Below are positions 1-7,384 of a DNA stretch of 33,565 nt, piece after piece. The number at the start of each line of letters is the position of its first letter. Positions within the stretch are counted from its first letter, which is position 1. A program made the translations under genes and the position numbers. Source of the DNA: Alphaproteobacteria bacterium (GTDB taxonomy: Bacteria; Pseudomonadota; Alphaproteobacteria; Acetobacterales; Acetobacteraceae); NCBI GenBank assembly GCA_026400795.1, contig JAPLOJ010000126.1, positions 1-33,565 of the forward strand. Direction: 5' to 3'. The notes under the pieces are model-generated. The model did no database searches, was not told the DNA's origin, and worked only from the letters and a program-made list of their open reading frames with translations.

Positions 1-230
1 ACGAGCTTGTTCTTGATCGAGCCCCACGCGATCTTGCCGATGATCGGCAGTTCGCGGTCTGAGGCAAATCCGACCACGTAGCGCGGCGTCACAGCGGCAT
101 CATCAATGACAATGCCAGCAGCTTTCGATCCAGCCTTTACGGTCTGGGCTGCAATATCATCCAGTGAGGAAGCCGCAACCTTGGCGATCGCCGCCACGTC
201 ATCCAATAGCGCCAGAAGTCCGCCACTCAT
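1..230 (-). CDS. DUF808 (YedI-like) inner-membrane protein, N-terminal part
   Basis: This partial gene runs off the left edge; only about 76 N-terminal residues are visible, so it is missing from the ORF track. The translation begins MSGGLLALLDDVAAIAK and continues with a SLDDIAAQTVKAG segment and a RELPIIGKIAWGSIKNKL segment. This is the conserved amphipathic N-terminus of the DUF808/YedI family, small multi-pass inner-membrane proteins of unknown function. The ATG at 230 is preceded on the minus strand by AAGGGGCAGG, a plausible ribosome-binding site. The family match comes from recalled N-terminal motifs (LLALLDD, RELP). The membrane helices themselves lie outside the window. Its upstream side is flanked by decayed mobile-element sequence. 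Confidence 0.8.
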   Translation of the reverse strand, partial: MSGGLLALLDDVAAIAKVAASSLDDIAAQTVKAGSKAAGIVIDDAAVTPRYVVGFASDRELPIIGKIAWGSIKNKL

Positions 231-245
231 GATCGCCCTGCCCCT

Positions 246-480
246 TCAGAAGTCGACGACGTCAAGCCGGGCCGCACCTTGCGCCGCCGGTCCGAACGCC
301 TGAGGCACATAAGGCCCAGGACCACCATCGCGGAAATGGTTGACGTACGGAGAACAGCCATCGCGCCCGAATGGGCGGCGCGTCATCCTAACGCCTGCCG
401 CTGCCTGCCGGCATCTCAAATCGGCGAAGTACAGCAGACCATTATCGGTTAGCACCACCTCCAACATTTGTGCAACAGCG
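246..480 (-). pseudogene. possible transposase fragment (IS481-like), very degraded
   Basis: The minus-strand reading frame contains VVLTDNG followed by FADL and then RRPF-R-C. This order resembles the region around the second catalytic Asp (TDNG) of IS481-type DDE transposases. There is no start, no third catalytic residue and no terminal repeat visible. The stretch lies next to a decayed recombinase, which makes a mobile-element origin more plausible, but the similarity is short and could be chance. Confidence 0.25.
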
Positions 481-599
481 GCGGGGCGAAAACCAGGGCA
501 ATCGGCTTGCAGTGCTGTGGGATTGAACGAACCCGTTGTCGCGGGAGCCTGCCCTACAGCAGCGCCGCGATGTCCCGCGACAGCGTTTCGGGTTTTCGT

Positions 600-906
600 A
601 CAGCGCCTGGTTGCGAATCACATCCATGGAAACATCTTAGCGATAGAGCCGAGTGCCATTCTTGGTGAACGTCGGCGTCATGGCGCAGCCGCTTTCGGTA
701 AAGATCAGCCCCTTCAGCAAGGCTGGCGTACGCGCCCGGGCATTGGCCGCACGCAGCCGCGGGCTCGCTTGCAGAATGCTGTGCACCTTGTCCCACAGGC
801 TGCGGTCAATGATCGGCGCATGCTCGCCGGGATAGGAAACGCCCTTATGCCTGGCCTTGCCCAGATAAACCTGGCTGTTGAGCAGCCGGTACCGAAGGCA
901 TGCCGA
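600..906 (-). pseudogene. serine recombinase (resolvase/invertase superfamily) remnant
   Basis: Read on the minus strand, this segment encodes YRLLNSQVYLGKARHKG, then YPGEHAPIID, LWDKVHSIL, RTPALLKGLIF, MTPTFTKNGTRLYR, a TAA stop at 637-639, and then DVSMDVIRNQ in the same frame. These are the middle blocks (recombinase domain and start of the zinc-ribbon region) of large serine recombinases found in alphaproteobacterial mobile elements. The N-terminal catalytic resolvase domain is absent upstream, and a stop interrupts the normal YRYY motif. No intact copy is in the window. It is a dead fragment marking a former integration near the DUF808 gene. Confidence 0.75.
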
Positions 907-1085
907 AAAACAGCCACACGGAGGTGACCAGCCAGACGAAAACGACCAAACTCAAAGCCGCCTGAGGCCCGCTTCAAATGCGGTCACTTTCAGGGGAACA
1001 TCGTAGTTTTGCACGCAAGCTTTGGAGGGAATTCGCCGGTTCGGAGAGAAAACGCCTCAAAGATTCCGCCTCTGCGGGTATGCAC

Positions 1086-2183
1086 CTACAACAGCCGAAG
1101 CAGTGCCGGGAAAGACCCCGCCTTATGCGCCTCCATCGGCGCCTGGCTGCCGGCCGAATGGGCGCCGGCGCTGGTCGCCAGCCGCAATTCGCGTGGTGAG
1201 ACGCCATAGCTCCGCCGAAACATACGGCTGAAGCTGGAAGGATCAAACAGCCCGACTGATTCCGCGATCTCGGAAATGCTCCGCGGCTCCATTGGATTCG
1301 ACAGCGCGCGATGGGCGGCGGCCAATCTTTCGCGTTGGATGCAAAGCGCGACACCGCCATGGATTTCAAACAGCCGATAGAGCTGGGAACGCGAAATCCC
1401 GGCAAGCCGGCAAAGCCGTGCGGGGCCGAAGGTTGCCGCGCCAAGATTGGCGCGGATCAGCGCGCGCAGCCGCATGATCTGCGCCGCCGCAATCGGGCCA
1501 GAGGAGGCTTCATCGCCCCGCCTGCCTGGCGCCACCGCCAGCGTTATCATCGCCCGCGTCGCTTCCGCCATCCGTTCGGCCTCGGCGGCGTTCATATTCG
1601 GCAATTCCGCCGCCAATATCCGCAAATGCTCGCCCAGCAACCGGCCTTCGGGCGTGTTCAGCATGCGGCAGCCATTGGCCAAGCCGCTTGTCTCCGGCAG
1701 CAAATCGCGCGGCATATATAAAAACAACCAGGCCGAATGCGTGCGCGCCACTTCAAAGGGCTGCGCAAGGGAATCCAGCATAATCTCCCCGGGGCGCATC
1801 ATACTGATCTGATCGCGCGTGCGGTGGACCCGGCTGCCCTGCGTCGCCATGGAAAAGCACCAATGATCCAAGCCATCCCGGCGGAGGCATTCGGCGGTAC
1901 GGCTATAGGCACCCCCGGGCGTCTCTGCCTTGGTCAGGGCAAGCCGGCCAAAACTCCAAGTCGTCGCCTCTGCCTCATAGCTTTCCGGACGAGCCGGCGG
2001 GCTGTGGTGGATCAGGAAGCTCGCATTCGCTTCTCGCCAGGCATCGAATTGCTGCTGCGGCGGCAGGTGGCGTGTTGATTCATGCAGGCAGCGCAGCGGT
2101 ACGCCAAGCGGGGGGACCTGCGGCATACCATCCGCCGCACCCCCCAATGCCTTCGCACCTTCATGGGCCCCAAACTCAAGCAT
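1086..2183 (-). CDS. AraC-family transcriptional regulator
   Basis: A 365-residue regulator with a C-terminal AraC/XylS double helix-turn-helix. Motifs seen are LCRLAGISRSQLYRLF (first HTH), ISEIAESVGLFDPSSFSRMFRR (second HTH) and YGVSPRELR at the end of the domain. The N-terminal about 230 residues would be the ligand or oligomerisation part and match no family I can name. I chose the ATG at 2183 because GAGG sits 9 bases upstream. The ORF track starts 15 bases earlier at a TTG. It is divergent from the patatin gene across a 471-bp gap, so that gene is a candidate target. It is paralogous to the regulator at 10433-11404 (same ISRS-LYR and DPSSF motifs). The ligand is unknown. Confidence 0.9.
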   Translation of the reverse strand: MLEFGAHEGAKALGGAADGMPQVPPLGVPLRCLHESTRHLPPQQQFDAWREANASFLIHHSPPARPESYEAEATTWSFGRLALTKAETPGGAYSRTAECLRRDGLDHWCFSMATQGSRVHRTRDQISMMRPGEIMLDSLAQPFEVARTHSAWLFLYMPRDLLPETSGLANGCRMLNTPEGRLLGEHLRILAAELPNMNAAEAERMAEATRAMITLAVAPGRRGDEASSGPIAAAQIMRLRALIRANLGAATFGPARLCRLAGISRSQLYRLFEIHGGVALCIQRERLAAAHRALSNPMEPRSISEIAESVGLFDPSSFSRMFRRSYGVSPRELRLATSAGAHSAGSQAPMEAHKAGSFPALLRLL

Positions 2184-2279
2184 ATGTAACAACCTCAACC
2201 CTTATTTCCGGCATTTAGTTAGCAAACTACATGATCAGCCGCCCCAACTCCAAGGTTTTGTTAATCTTTCCTAGGATAA

Positions 2280-2309
2280 TTGCTATGGCATTGGGACAAT
2301 TGGTAAAAT
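2280..2309 (+). promoter_or_regulatory. candidate sigma70-type promoter for the patatin gene
   Basis: TTGCTA (2280-2285) and TAAAAT (2304-2309) are separated by 18 bases in the AT-rich part of the divergent intergenic region. The -10 box matches five of six consensus bases and the -35 box is weaker. A start here would give a leader of about 340 nt containing the inverted repeats below. Confidence 0.35.
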
Positions 2310-2367
2310 GACGGGATGCGAAGCCCGTCGCCGCGTCGCCTGCCTACTTATTCACCGGTTGAACCCC

Positions 2368-2477
2368 GCCATTCCCCAGGGCTGAAGTTGGGCGCGGAAT
2401 GGCTCGCCTAGCCACGGGATGGGCTGCCTATGCCCTTCACGGCGTCCCGCCCCAAGAGAACCCCGGCTCATCCCGTG
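2368..2477 (+). repeat. two inverted repeats in the patatin leader
   Basis: GCCATTCC (2368-2375) pairs perfectly with GGAATGGC (2396-2403). CACGGGATG (2413-2421) pairs perfectly with CATCCCGTG (2469-2477), and the second helix can extend inward by three more pairs including one G-U. Neither is followed by a T-run, so they are not ordinary terminators. They may be leader RNA structure or operator sites. Confidence 0.5.
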
Positions 2478-2654
2478 CCGGAGGCCCCCGCCCATGACAA
2501 TGCCCGCCGCGTCGGATAATGAGGCGCATCTCGACCGCGACCTTGCCGATATCGCCCAACCTATCGCCGCCGCCGCCCGTGCACCGCATCCAGGCTTGCT
2601 GTGCCCGGCGGCGATGCAGGTTTCCCCGTCACGCCCAATCTGAAGGAGCCTGCC

Positions 2655-3677
2655 ATGACCAAGCGCAAAACGATCAAGGTGGATTTGGCCCTGCAAGGTG
2701 GCGGGGCGCATGGCGCCTTCACCTGGGGTGTCTTGGACCGCCTGCTTGAAGAGCCCTGGCTGGAGATTGATGGCATTTCCGGCACCTCAGCCGGTGCCAT
2801 GAATGCTGCCGTCATGGCCTGCGGCTATGCACGCGAAGGCCGTCCGGGTGCCCGCCAAGCGCTTGAGGGTTTCTGGCGCAAGGTTTCGGAAGCTGCTCGC
2901 TTCAGCCCCTTACAGCGCGGCCCGGTGGATATCATGCTGGGGCGCTGGACGCTGGATAACTCGCCGGGCTTTCTGATGATGGACATGATGGCGCGGATGG
3001 TCTCGCCCTATGATGTGCCAGCCTTGGGCGGCAATCCTTTGGCCAGCATCTTGAACGATAGCCTAGATTTCACCGCGCTCCGCAATGGCCCGATCAAAGT
3101 CTTCGTCACCGCCACCAGCGTGCGCACGGGCCGCGCGCGCATCTTCCGCAATGCCGATCTGGGGGTGGAAGCGCTGCTCGCTTCCGCGTGCCTGCCGCAG
3201 CTTTTCCAGGCGGTGGAAATTGATGGCGAAGCCTATTGGGATGGCGGCTTCGCCGGCAATCCAACCCTGGTGCCTTTGGTGACGGAGTTGGATTCAGACG
3301 ATACCATCCTCATTCCGATCAACCCGATCAACCGGCCCGATATGCCGCGCACCGCGCGGGATATTCTGGATCGCGTGAACGAAATCTCCTTCAACGCGGT
3401 GGCGCTGAAGGAACTCAAAATGATGGCGCTGCTCCGCAAGGTTGCCGATCCGGGCGATAGCGAAGGTGCCGCCTGGGCGCGCATGCGGCTGCATATGGTG
3501 CGCAATGATGTGATGGTGGACCTTGGCTATTCGTCCAAGCTCAATGCCGAATGGGCCTTTCTGGAATGGTTGCGCGATGCCGGACGCAAGGCTGGCGATG
3601 CCTTCCTGCAGGATCACGCGGCGGCAATCGGCAAGCATTCCTCGCTTGATCTGGATGCGCTGCTTGAAGGTATCTGA
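2655..3677 (+). CDS. patatin-like phospholipase
   Basis: A 340-residue cytosolic-looking patatin-family acyl hydrolase, probably acting on phospholipids or other acyl esters through a Ser-Asp dyad. The oxyanion-hole glycine run GGGAHG is at about residues 15-20, the nucleophile elbow GTSAG places the serine at 45, and WDGG supplies the catalytic Asp at about 196. All core motifs are intact. The start at 2655 has an excellent ribosome-binding site (GAAGGAG, 7 bases upstream); the ORF track's earlier start at 2601 lies in leader sequence. No signal peptide is seen. It converges with the AI-2E permease gene 22 bp downstream. The exact substrate cannot be told from sequence. Confidence 0.92.
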   Translation: MTKRKTIKVDLALQGGGAHGAFTWGVLDRLLEEPWLEIDGISGTSAGAMNAAVMACGYAREGRPGARQALEGFWRKVSEAARFSPLQRGPVDIMLGRWTLDNSPGFLMMDMMARMVSPYDVPALGGNPLASILNDSLDFTALRNGPIKVFVTATSVRTGRARIFRNADLGVEALLASACLPQLFQAVEIDGEAYWDGGFAGNPTLVPLVTELDSDDTILIPINPINRPDMPRTARDILDRVNEISFNAVALKELKMMALLRKVADPGDSEGAAWARMRLHMVRNDVMVDLGYSSKLNAEWAFLEWLRDAGRKAGDAFLQDHAAAIGKHSSLDLDALLEGI

Positions 3678-3699
3678 CGCAGTGGCTTGCGGGCGCGCT

Positions 3700-4728
3700 T
3701 CAGTCCCGCGCCTCCTGCCCCGAAAGCAGCGCGGCGAAGGGTCGCGCGCCGAGAAATTCCTGACACAGCGTCAGCGCGGCAATCAGCGCCGGCGGGCCGA
3801 TAAAGGCGCCCGGTACGCCCCAAAGATAGCCGCCGACAAAGACCGATGCCAGTACCAGGAAGGGCGAGACCGCCAGGTTGCGGCCCGCCAGGCGCGGTTC
3901 GATATAGCTGCCGCCCAGGAATTGCATCACCTGCAAGCCGGCAAAAACCATCAGCGCCGCGCCCCAAGTTCCGAATTGCAGCGCCGCGAAAAGGGTTGGG
4001 AACAGTGTTGCCACCAGCGGGCCGAGGAAGGGGATATAGTTCAGCACCAGCGCAATCGCGCCCCATTCGGCGGCAAGTTCAAGCCCCATCACCTTGGCGA
4101 AGGCCCAAACCACCAGGCCGGTCGCGACCGATACCAGGGTGCGCACCAGCATATATGCGCGGAGCTTCGTCCCGATCCGCTCCGCCGCGCGCAGCAGCGC
4201 TGCCGCCGTGCCGGACCCAAGCCGCGCCATTTGCGATCTGACCGCGCCAACCTCCAACAGGCCGAGCAGCACAAAGACCATCGTCAGCAGAATGAAGCTG
4301 AGTGTCCCGCGCAGCTGCGCCAATACGCCCTGCGCCAGGCGCACCAGCCAGCGCGCATCGAATTGCGCGGCGATGCTGCCGGCCACATCAATCCCGCGCG
4401 CTTCCGCCCAGGCGATTTGCGCGGCGTAGAAGGCCTGGATTTGCGCCGCATTCGCGACGACATGCGCGCCAACCCTCCCGAAAGCCCAGGCAACCAGCAG
4501 CGCCAAGCCAAGCAGCGTCACCAGCGTGACCAACATGGTCACCAGCAGCGCGGCAACCGCTGGCATGCGCTTTTGCAGCGCGCCTTGCAGCGGCCAAACC
4601 AGCGCGATGACGAAAATCGCAAATACCACCGGTGCAATCACCGCTTGCGCTGCGGAAAGCGCAGCGGCCAAGATGACCACACAAGTGAGCGAGAGCAGAA
4701 CGATCAAGGGGCGCGGCAGGGTGCTCAT
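3700..4728 (-). CDS. AI-2E family (PerM/DUF20) membrane transporter
   Basis: A 342-residue multi-pass protein. It has a pair of N-terminal hydrophobic helices, further helices around residues 45-75, a central soluble stretch (about 75-135) and a helix-rich C-terminal half. The C-terminal half carries the conserved LNYIPFLGPLVA segment and the GSYIEPRLAG segment typical of the AI-2E/YdgG/PerM permease family. Members export autoinducer-2, sodium or other small solutes; the substrate here is unknown. The ATG at 4728 lies only 23 bp from the divergent start of the hydrolase gene, so the two promoters must lie within each other's coding region or transcripts must come from elsewhere. Confidence 0.9.
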   Translation of the reverse strand: MSTLPRPLIVLLSLTCVVILAAALSAAQAVIAPVVFAIFVIALVWPLQGALQKRMPAVAALLVTMLVTLVTLLGLALLVAWAFGRVGAHVVANAAQIQAFYAAQIAWAEARGIDVAGSIAAQFDARWLVRLAQGVLAQLRGTLSFILLTMVFVLLGLLEVGAVRSQMARLGSGTAAALLRAAERIGTKLRAYMLVRTLVSVATGLVVWAFAKVMGLELAAEWGAIALVLNYIPFLGPLVATLFPTLFAALQFGTWGAALMVFAGLQVMQFLGGSYIEPRLAGRNLAVSPFLVLASVFVGGYLWGVPGAFIGPPALIAALTLCQEFLGARPFAALLSGQEARD

Positions 4729-4751
4729 TTTCTATCTTTCGGAGAAGCCGG

Positions 4752-6263
4752 ATGCTGATGCGTTGGGTCAAAAGCTTGGGCAAGCGGGCGCTGCTGCTGG
4801 TGGCGGCGCTGCTCATTCTCCTGATCGCATTGCGCGCCTGGGATGTCTATCACGGACCGGATTTGCGCGCCTGGCACACCAAGGTGCCGCCGGAATTGGA
4901 CGCGGCGGCGCTGGATGCCACGGATTGGGCGGGCTTCGTGGCCGCCGAAGCGCGCGCCTTTGATTTCGTCCGGGAAAAGGTCTCTGACCGTCTGCCGCCC
5001 GAAGATCGCAGCCCCGCCAATCGCTATGACCCGGCAAGCCCGCTCCATCCGGCGGCTTTCGCGCAGGATTGGAACCGTTCCTACGTGCTGGAACCGAGGG
5101 GCCCGCTGCGCGGCGCTGTGGTGCTGGTGCATGGGCTGACGGATGCGCCCTTCAATATGCGCCATCTGGCGGCGCTTTATGCCGAAGCCGGCTTCATCGC
5201 CATCGCGCCGCGCATGCCGGGCCATGGCACCGTGCCGGCGGGCCTGGCCGATGTTGCCTGGCCAGATTGGGCGGCCGCCACGCGCCTTGCCGTGCGCGAA
5301 GCGCGCCGCCGCGCGCCGGGGCTGCCGCTGCATTTGGTGGGGTATTCCAATGGCGGGGCGCTTGCGCTGCGCCATGCCCTTGAAGCAGCCGAGGACAGTG
5401 CCGTTGGCCTGCCGGACCAGCTTGTATTGCTCTCCCCCATGGTTGGGGTGACGCCTTTTGCGCGTTTTGCCGGGCTCGCGGGGCTGCCGGCTTTGCTGCC
5501 TGCCTTCGCGGGTGCGGCCTGGCTTTCCGTGCTGCCGGAATTCAACCCCTTCAAATATAATTCCTTTCCGGTGAATGCCGCGCGGCAATCCCATCAATTG
5601 ACGGTCGAGGTGCAGTCCCGGCTCCGCCGGTTGGAGCAAAGCGGGCGGCTCGACCGCTTCCCCCCGCTGCTGACCTTCCAATCGCTGGCGGATGCCACGG
5701 TCAGCACACGCGCCGTGATCACCGCGCTGCATGCGCGCCTGCCTGCCGGCCGGAGTGAATTGGTGCTGTTTGATATGAACCGCGAAGCGGCGATCGGCCC
5801 CCTTCTGGCCCCGCGCACCGATACCGCTTTCACCGCCATCCCGCCCGCACCGCGCGGCTTTGGCCTGACGCTTATCACCAATACCGCGCCGGATACGCTT
5901 TCGGTGGATGCCCGCTTCACACCAGCGGGCAGCACGGCCGAGGCGATCAGGGCGCTGGACCTTGCCTGGCCGCGGGGGCTGTTTTCCCTGTCCCATCTTG
6001 CTTTGCCCTTCCCGGTGGAAGACGGGCTCTATGGCCTTGCGCCGGACACTCATGATAATTTCGGCCTGCGGCTCGGTGCCCTCGCGCCGCGTGGAGAAAG
6101 TGGCGTGCTGGTCATGAGCCTTGATAGCCTGTTACGCGTGACATCGAACCCGTTCTTCCCTTACCTGCGGGAGAGGGTGACGGGGATAATCCCTGGCGCC
6201 TCCGGGACGCCCGGCGCAGGACCGGGACGCGCCGCCGATCCGGCGATGCGGCCGGCGCGGTAA
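4752..6263 (+). CDS. membrane-anchored alpha/beta hydrolase
   Basis: A 503-residue protein with an uncleaved-looking N-terminal hydrophobic segment (about 12-28) and then an alpha/beta-hydrolase fold. VVLVHGLTD (about 123-131) is the oxyanion region, PGHG lies near 156, and GYSNG places the nucleophile serine at about 199. The C-terminal half is long and its acid and histidine positions are not certain by eye. It probably hydrolyses an ester or lipid substrate at the periplasmic face. GGAG precedes the ATG at 4752. The last about 40 residues are low-complexity and read through a REP-like repeat (6146-6180), so the natural C-terminus may once have been earlier. The RND genes follow on the same strand after 35 bp. 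Confidence 0.85.
   Translation: MLMRWVKSLGKRALLLVAALLILLIALRAWDVYHGPDLRAWHTKVPPELDAAALDATDWAGFVAAEARAFDFVREKVSDRLPPEDRSPANRYDPASPLHPAAFAQDWNRSYVLEPRGPLRGAVVLVHGLTDAPFNMRHLAALYAEAGFIAIAPRMPGHGTVPAGLADVAWPDWAAATRLAVREARRRAPGLPLHLVGYSNGGALALRHALEAAEDSAVGLPDQLVLLSPMVGVTPFARFAGLAGLPALLPAFAGAAWLSVLPEFNPFKYNSFPVNAARQSHQLTVEVQSRLRRLEQSGRLDRFPPLLTFQSLADATVSTRAVITALHARLPAGRSELVLFDMNREAAIGPLLAPRTDTAFTAIPPAPRGFGLTLITNTAPDTLSVDARFTPAGSTAEAIRALDLAWPRGLFSLSHLALPFPVEDGLYGLAPDTHDNFGLRLGALAPRGESGVLVMSLDSLLRVTSNPFFPYLRERVTGIIPGASGTPGAGPGRAADPAMRPAR
6146..6180 (+). repeat. REP-like palindromic element inside the hydrolase 3' end
   Basis: The sequence CCCTTACCTGCGGGAGAGGG forms an imperfect hairpin. It resembles the dispersed CCCTCTCCCGC/GCGGGAGAGGG intergenic repeats common in proteobacteria. 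Here it lies within the open reading frame. Only one copy was noticed in the window, so the repeat identity rests on resemblance to known element types. Confidence 0.4.
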
Positions 6264-6298
6264 CCATGAACCCTATTCTGGAATTGGAGGGATCGAGC

Positions 6299-7384
6299 AT
6301 GCGGAGACATCCGGGTGGCCGCGGGCTGCTATGCCTGATCCTGGTCGGCGCCCTTGCCGCTTGCGACCAGCAGCCCGCCGCCCCCGCGCCTGAACCGCGC
6401 CCGGTGCGCGTGGTGAGTGTGGCCGAGCGCGCCGATAGCACCATCGTCACGCTTACCGGCACCATCCAGGCGGAAACCGAGGTCAATATCGGGTTCCGCA
6501 TTGATGGACGCATGGTGGAACGTCTGGTCAATGTGGGTGACCGCGTGGCAGCCGGCCAGATGATCGCGCGGCTTGACCCAACCAATGAGGAAAACGGCGT
6601 GCGCGCGGCGCGCGCTGCCCTGGTGGCGGCTGAGGCGCAGATGGTGGAAACCCACGCCAATTACCATCGCGCACGGGAATTGCTGCGCACCGGCTTTGGC
6701 ACGCGCCAGCGCTATGACCAGGCGGCGCAGCAATTGCAAACCGCGACCAGCGCCGTGGATTCCGCTGAAGCCCAGGTGAATATCGCTGAAAACCGCCTGG
6801 GCTACACCGTGCTGCTGGCGGATGCGCCCGGCACCGTCACCGCCCGTGGTGCGGAACCCGGTGAGGTTGTCGCCCCCGGTCGCATGATTGTGCGGCTTGC
6901 GCGCCAGGAAGGCCTGGATGGCGTTTTTGACGTACCGCCTTCAGTGAAGGACCGCGCGCCGGCTGATGCGGTGGTGATGGTGGCGCTGACGCTTGACCCA
7001 ACAGTGCGTGCTGCGGGCCGTGTGCGTGAAGTTTCCCCCAGCGCCGATGCGGTGACGGGGACTTTCCGGGTGCGCATTGGCCTGGATAATCCGCCCGCCG
7101 GACTCAGGCTTGGGTCCACGGTGACGGGACGGATGGAGATTGCGGGCGGTGGCGGCTATGCCATCCCGGCCAGTGCGCTCACGCGCCAGGGCGCAAGCCC
7201 TGCTGTTTGGGTGGTGGACACGGCCGCACGCACGGTTGCGATGCGCCCCGTTGAGGTTCTGCGCCATGACCCGACGCGCGTTGTGATTGGCTCTGGCCTC
7301 GCGCGCGGGGATGTGGTGGTGACCGCCGGCGTGCAGGCTCTGCGCCCCGGGCAGAAGGTGCGCTTGCTGGACGCCCCGCAGTGA
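6299..7384 (+). CDS. RND efflux periplasmic adaptor subunit (lipoprotein)
   Basis: A 361-residue membrane-fusion protein linking an inner-membrane RND pump to an outer-membrane channel. The chosen ATG at 6299 has GGAGG 9 bases upstream and gives a lipoprotein signal with lipobox LAAC (Cys at 22); the ORF-track start 33 bases earlier would spoil the signal. The order fits HlyD/AcrA-type adaptors: a lipoyl half-motif (IDGRMVERLVNVGDRV, about 64-79), an alpha-helical hairpin (about 95-165), a second lipoyl half (DAPGTVTARGAEPGEVV) and beta-barrel segments. The stop overlaps the permease start by 4 bases (GTGA), indicating translational coupling. No outer-membrane factor gene is beside it. Confidence 0.93.
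   Translation: MRRHPGGRGLLCLILVGALAACDQQPAAPAPEPRPVRVVSVAERADSTIVTLTGTIQAETEVNIGFRIDGRMVERLVNVGDRVAAGQMIARLDPTNEENGVRAARAALVAAEAQMVETHANYHRARELLRTGFGTRQRYDQAAQQLQTATSAVDSAEAQVNIAENRLGYTVLLADAPGTVTARGAEPGEVVAPGRMIVRLARQEGLDGVFDVPPSVKDRAPADAVVMVALTLDPTVRAAGRVREVSPSADAVTGTFRVRIGLDNPPAGLRLGSTVTGRMEIAGGGGYAIPASALTRQGASPAVWVVDTAARTVAMRPVEVLRHDPTRVVIGSGLARGDVVVTAGVQALRPGQKVRLLDAPQ

Larger units (their letters stand above)
2184..2654. other. intergenic region between divergent araC-type and patatin genes
   Basis: I see no convincing gene in these 471 bases. The first 120 bases are AT-richer and hold a plausible promoter for the patatin gene. The rest is GC-rich with two sets of inverted repeats, which would lie in the patatin leader if that promoter is used. 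The ORFs listed here (2352-2711 minus, 2419-2643 plus) have no recognisable protein features. Confidence 0.6.

Noticed and set aside
3523-4758. Plus-strand ORF (411 aa) opposite the AI-2E permease
   Set aside because: Antisense shadow; the minus strand encodes clear membrane-protein motifs.
4725-6053. Minus-strand ORF (442 aa) opposite the hydrolase
   Set aside because: Shadow of the alpha/beta hydrolase gene, with Arg/Gln-rich low-information sequence.
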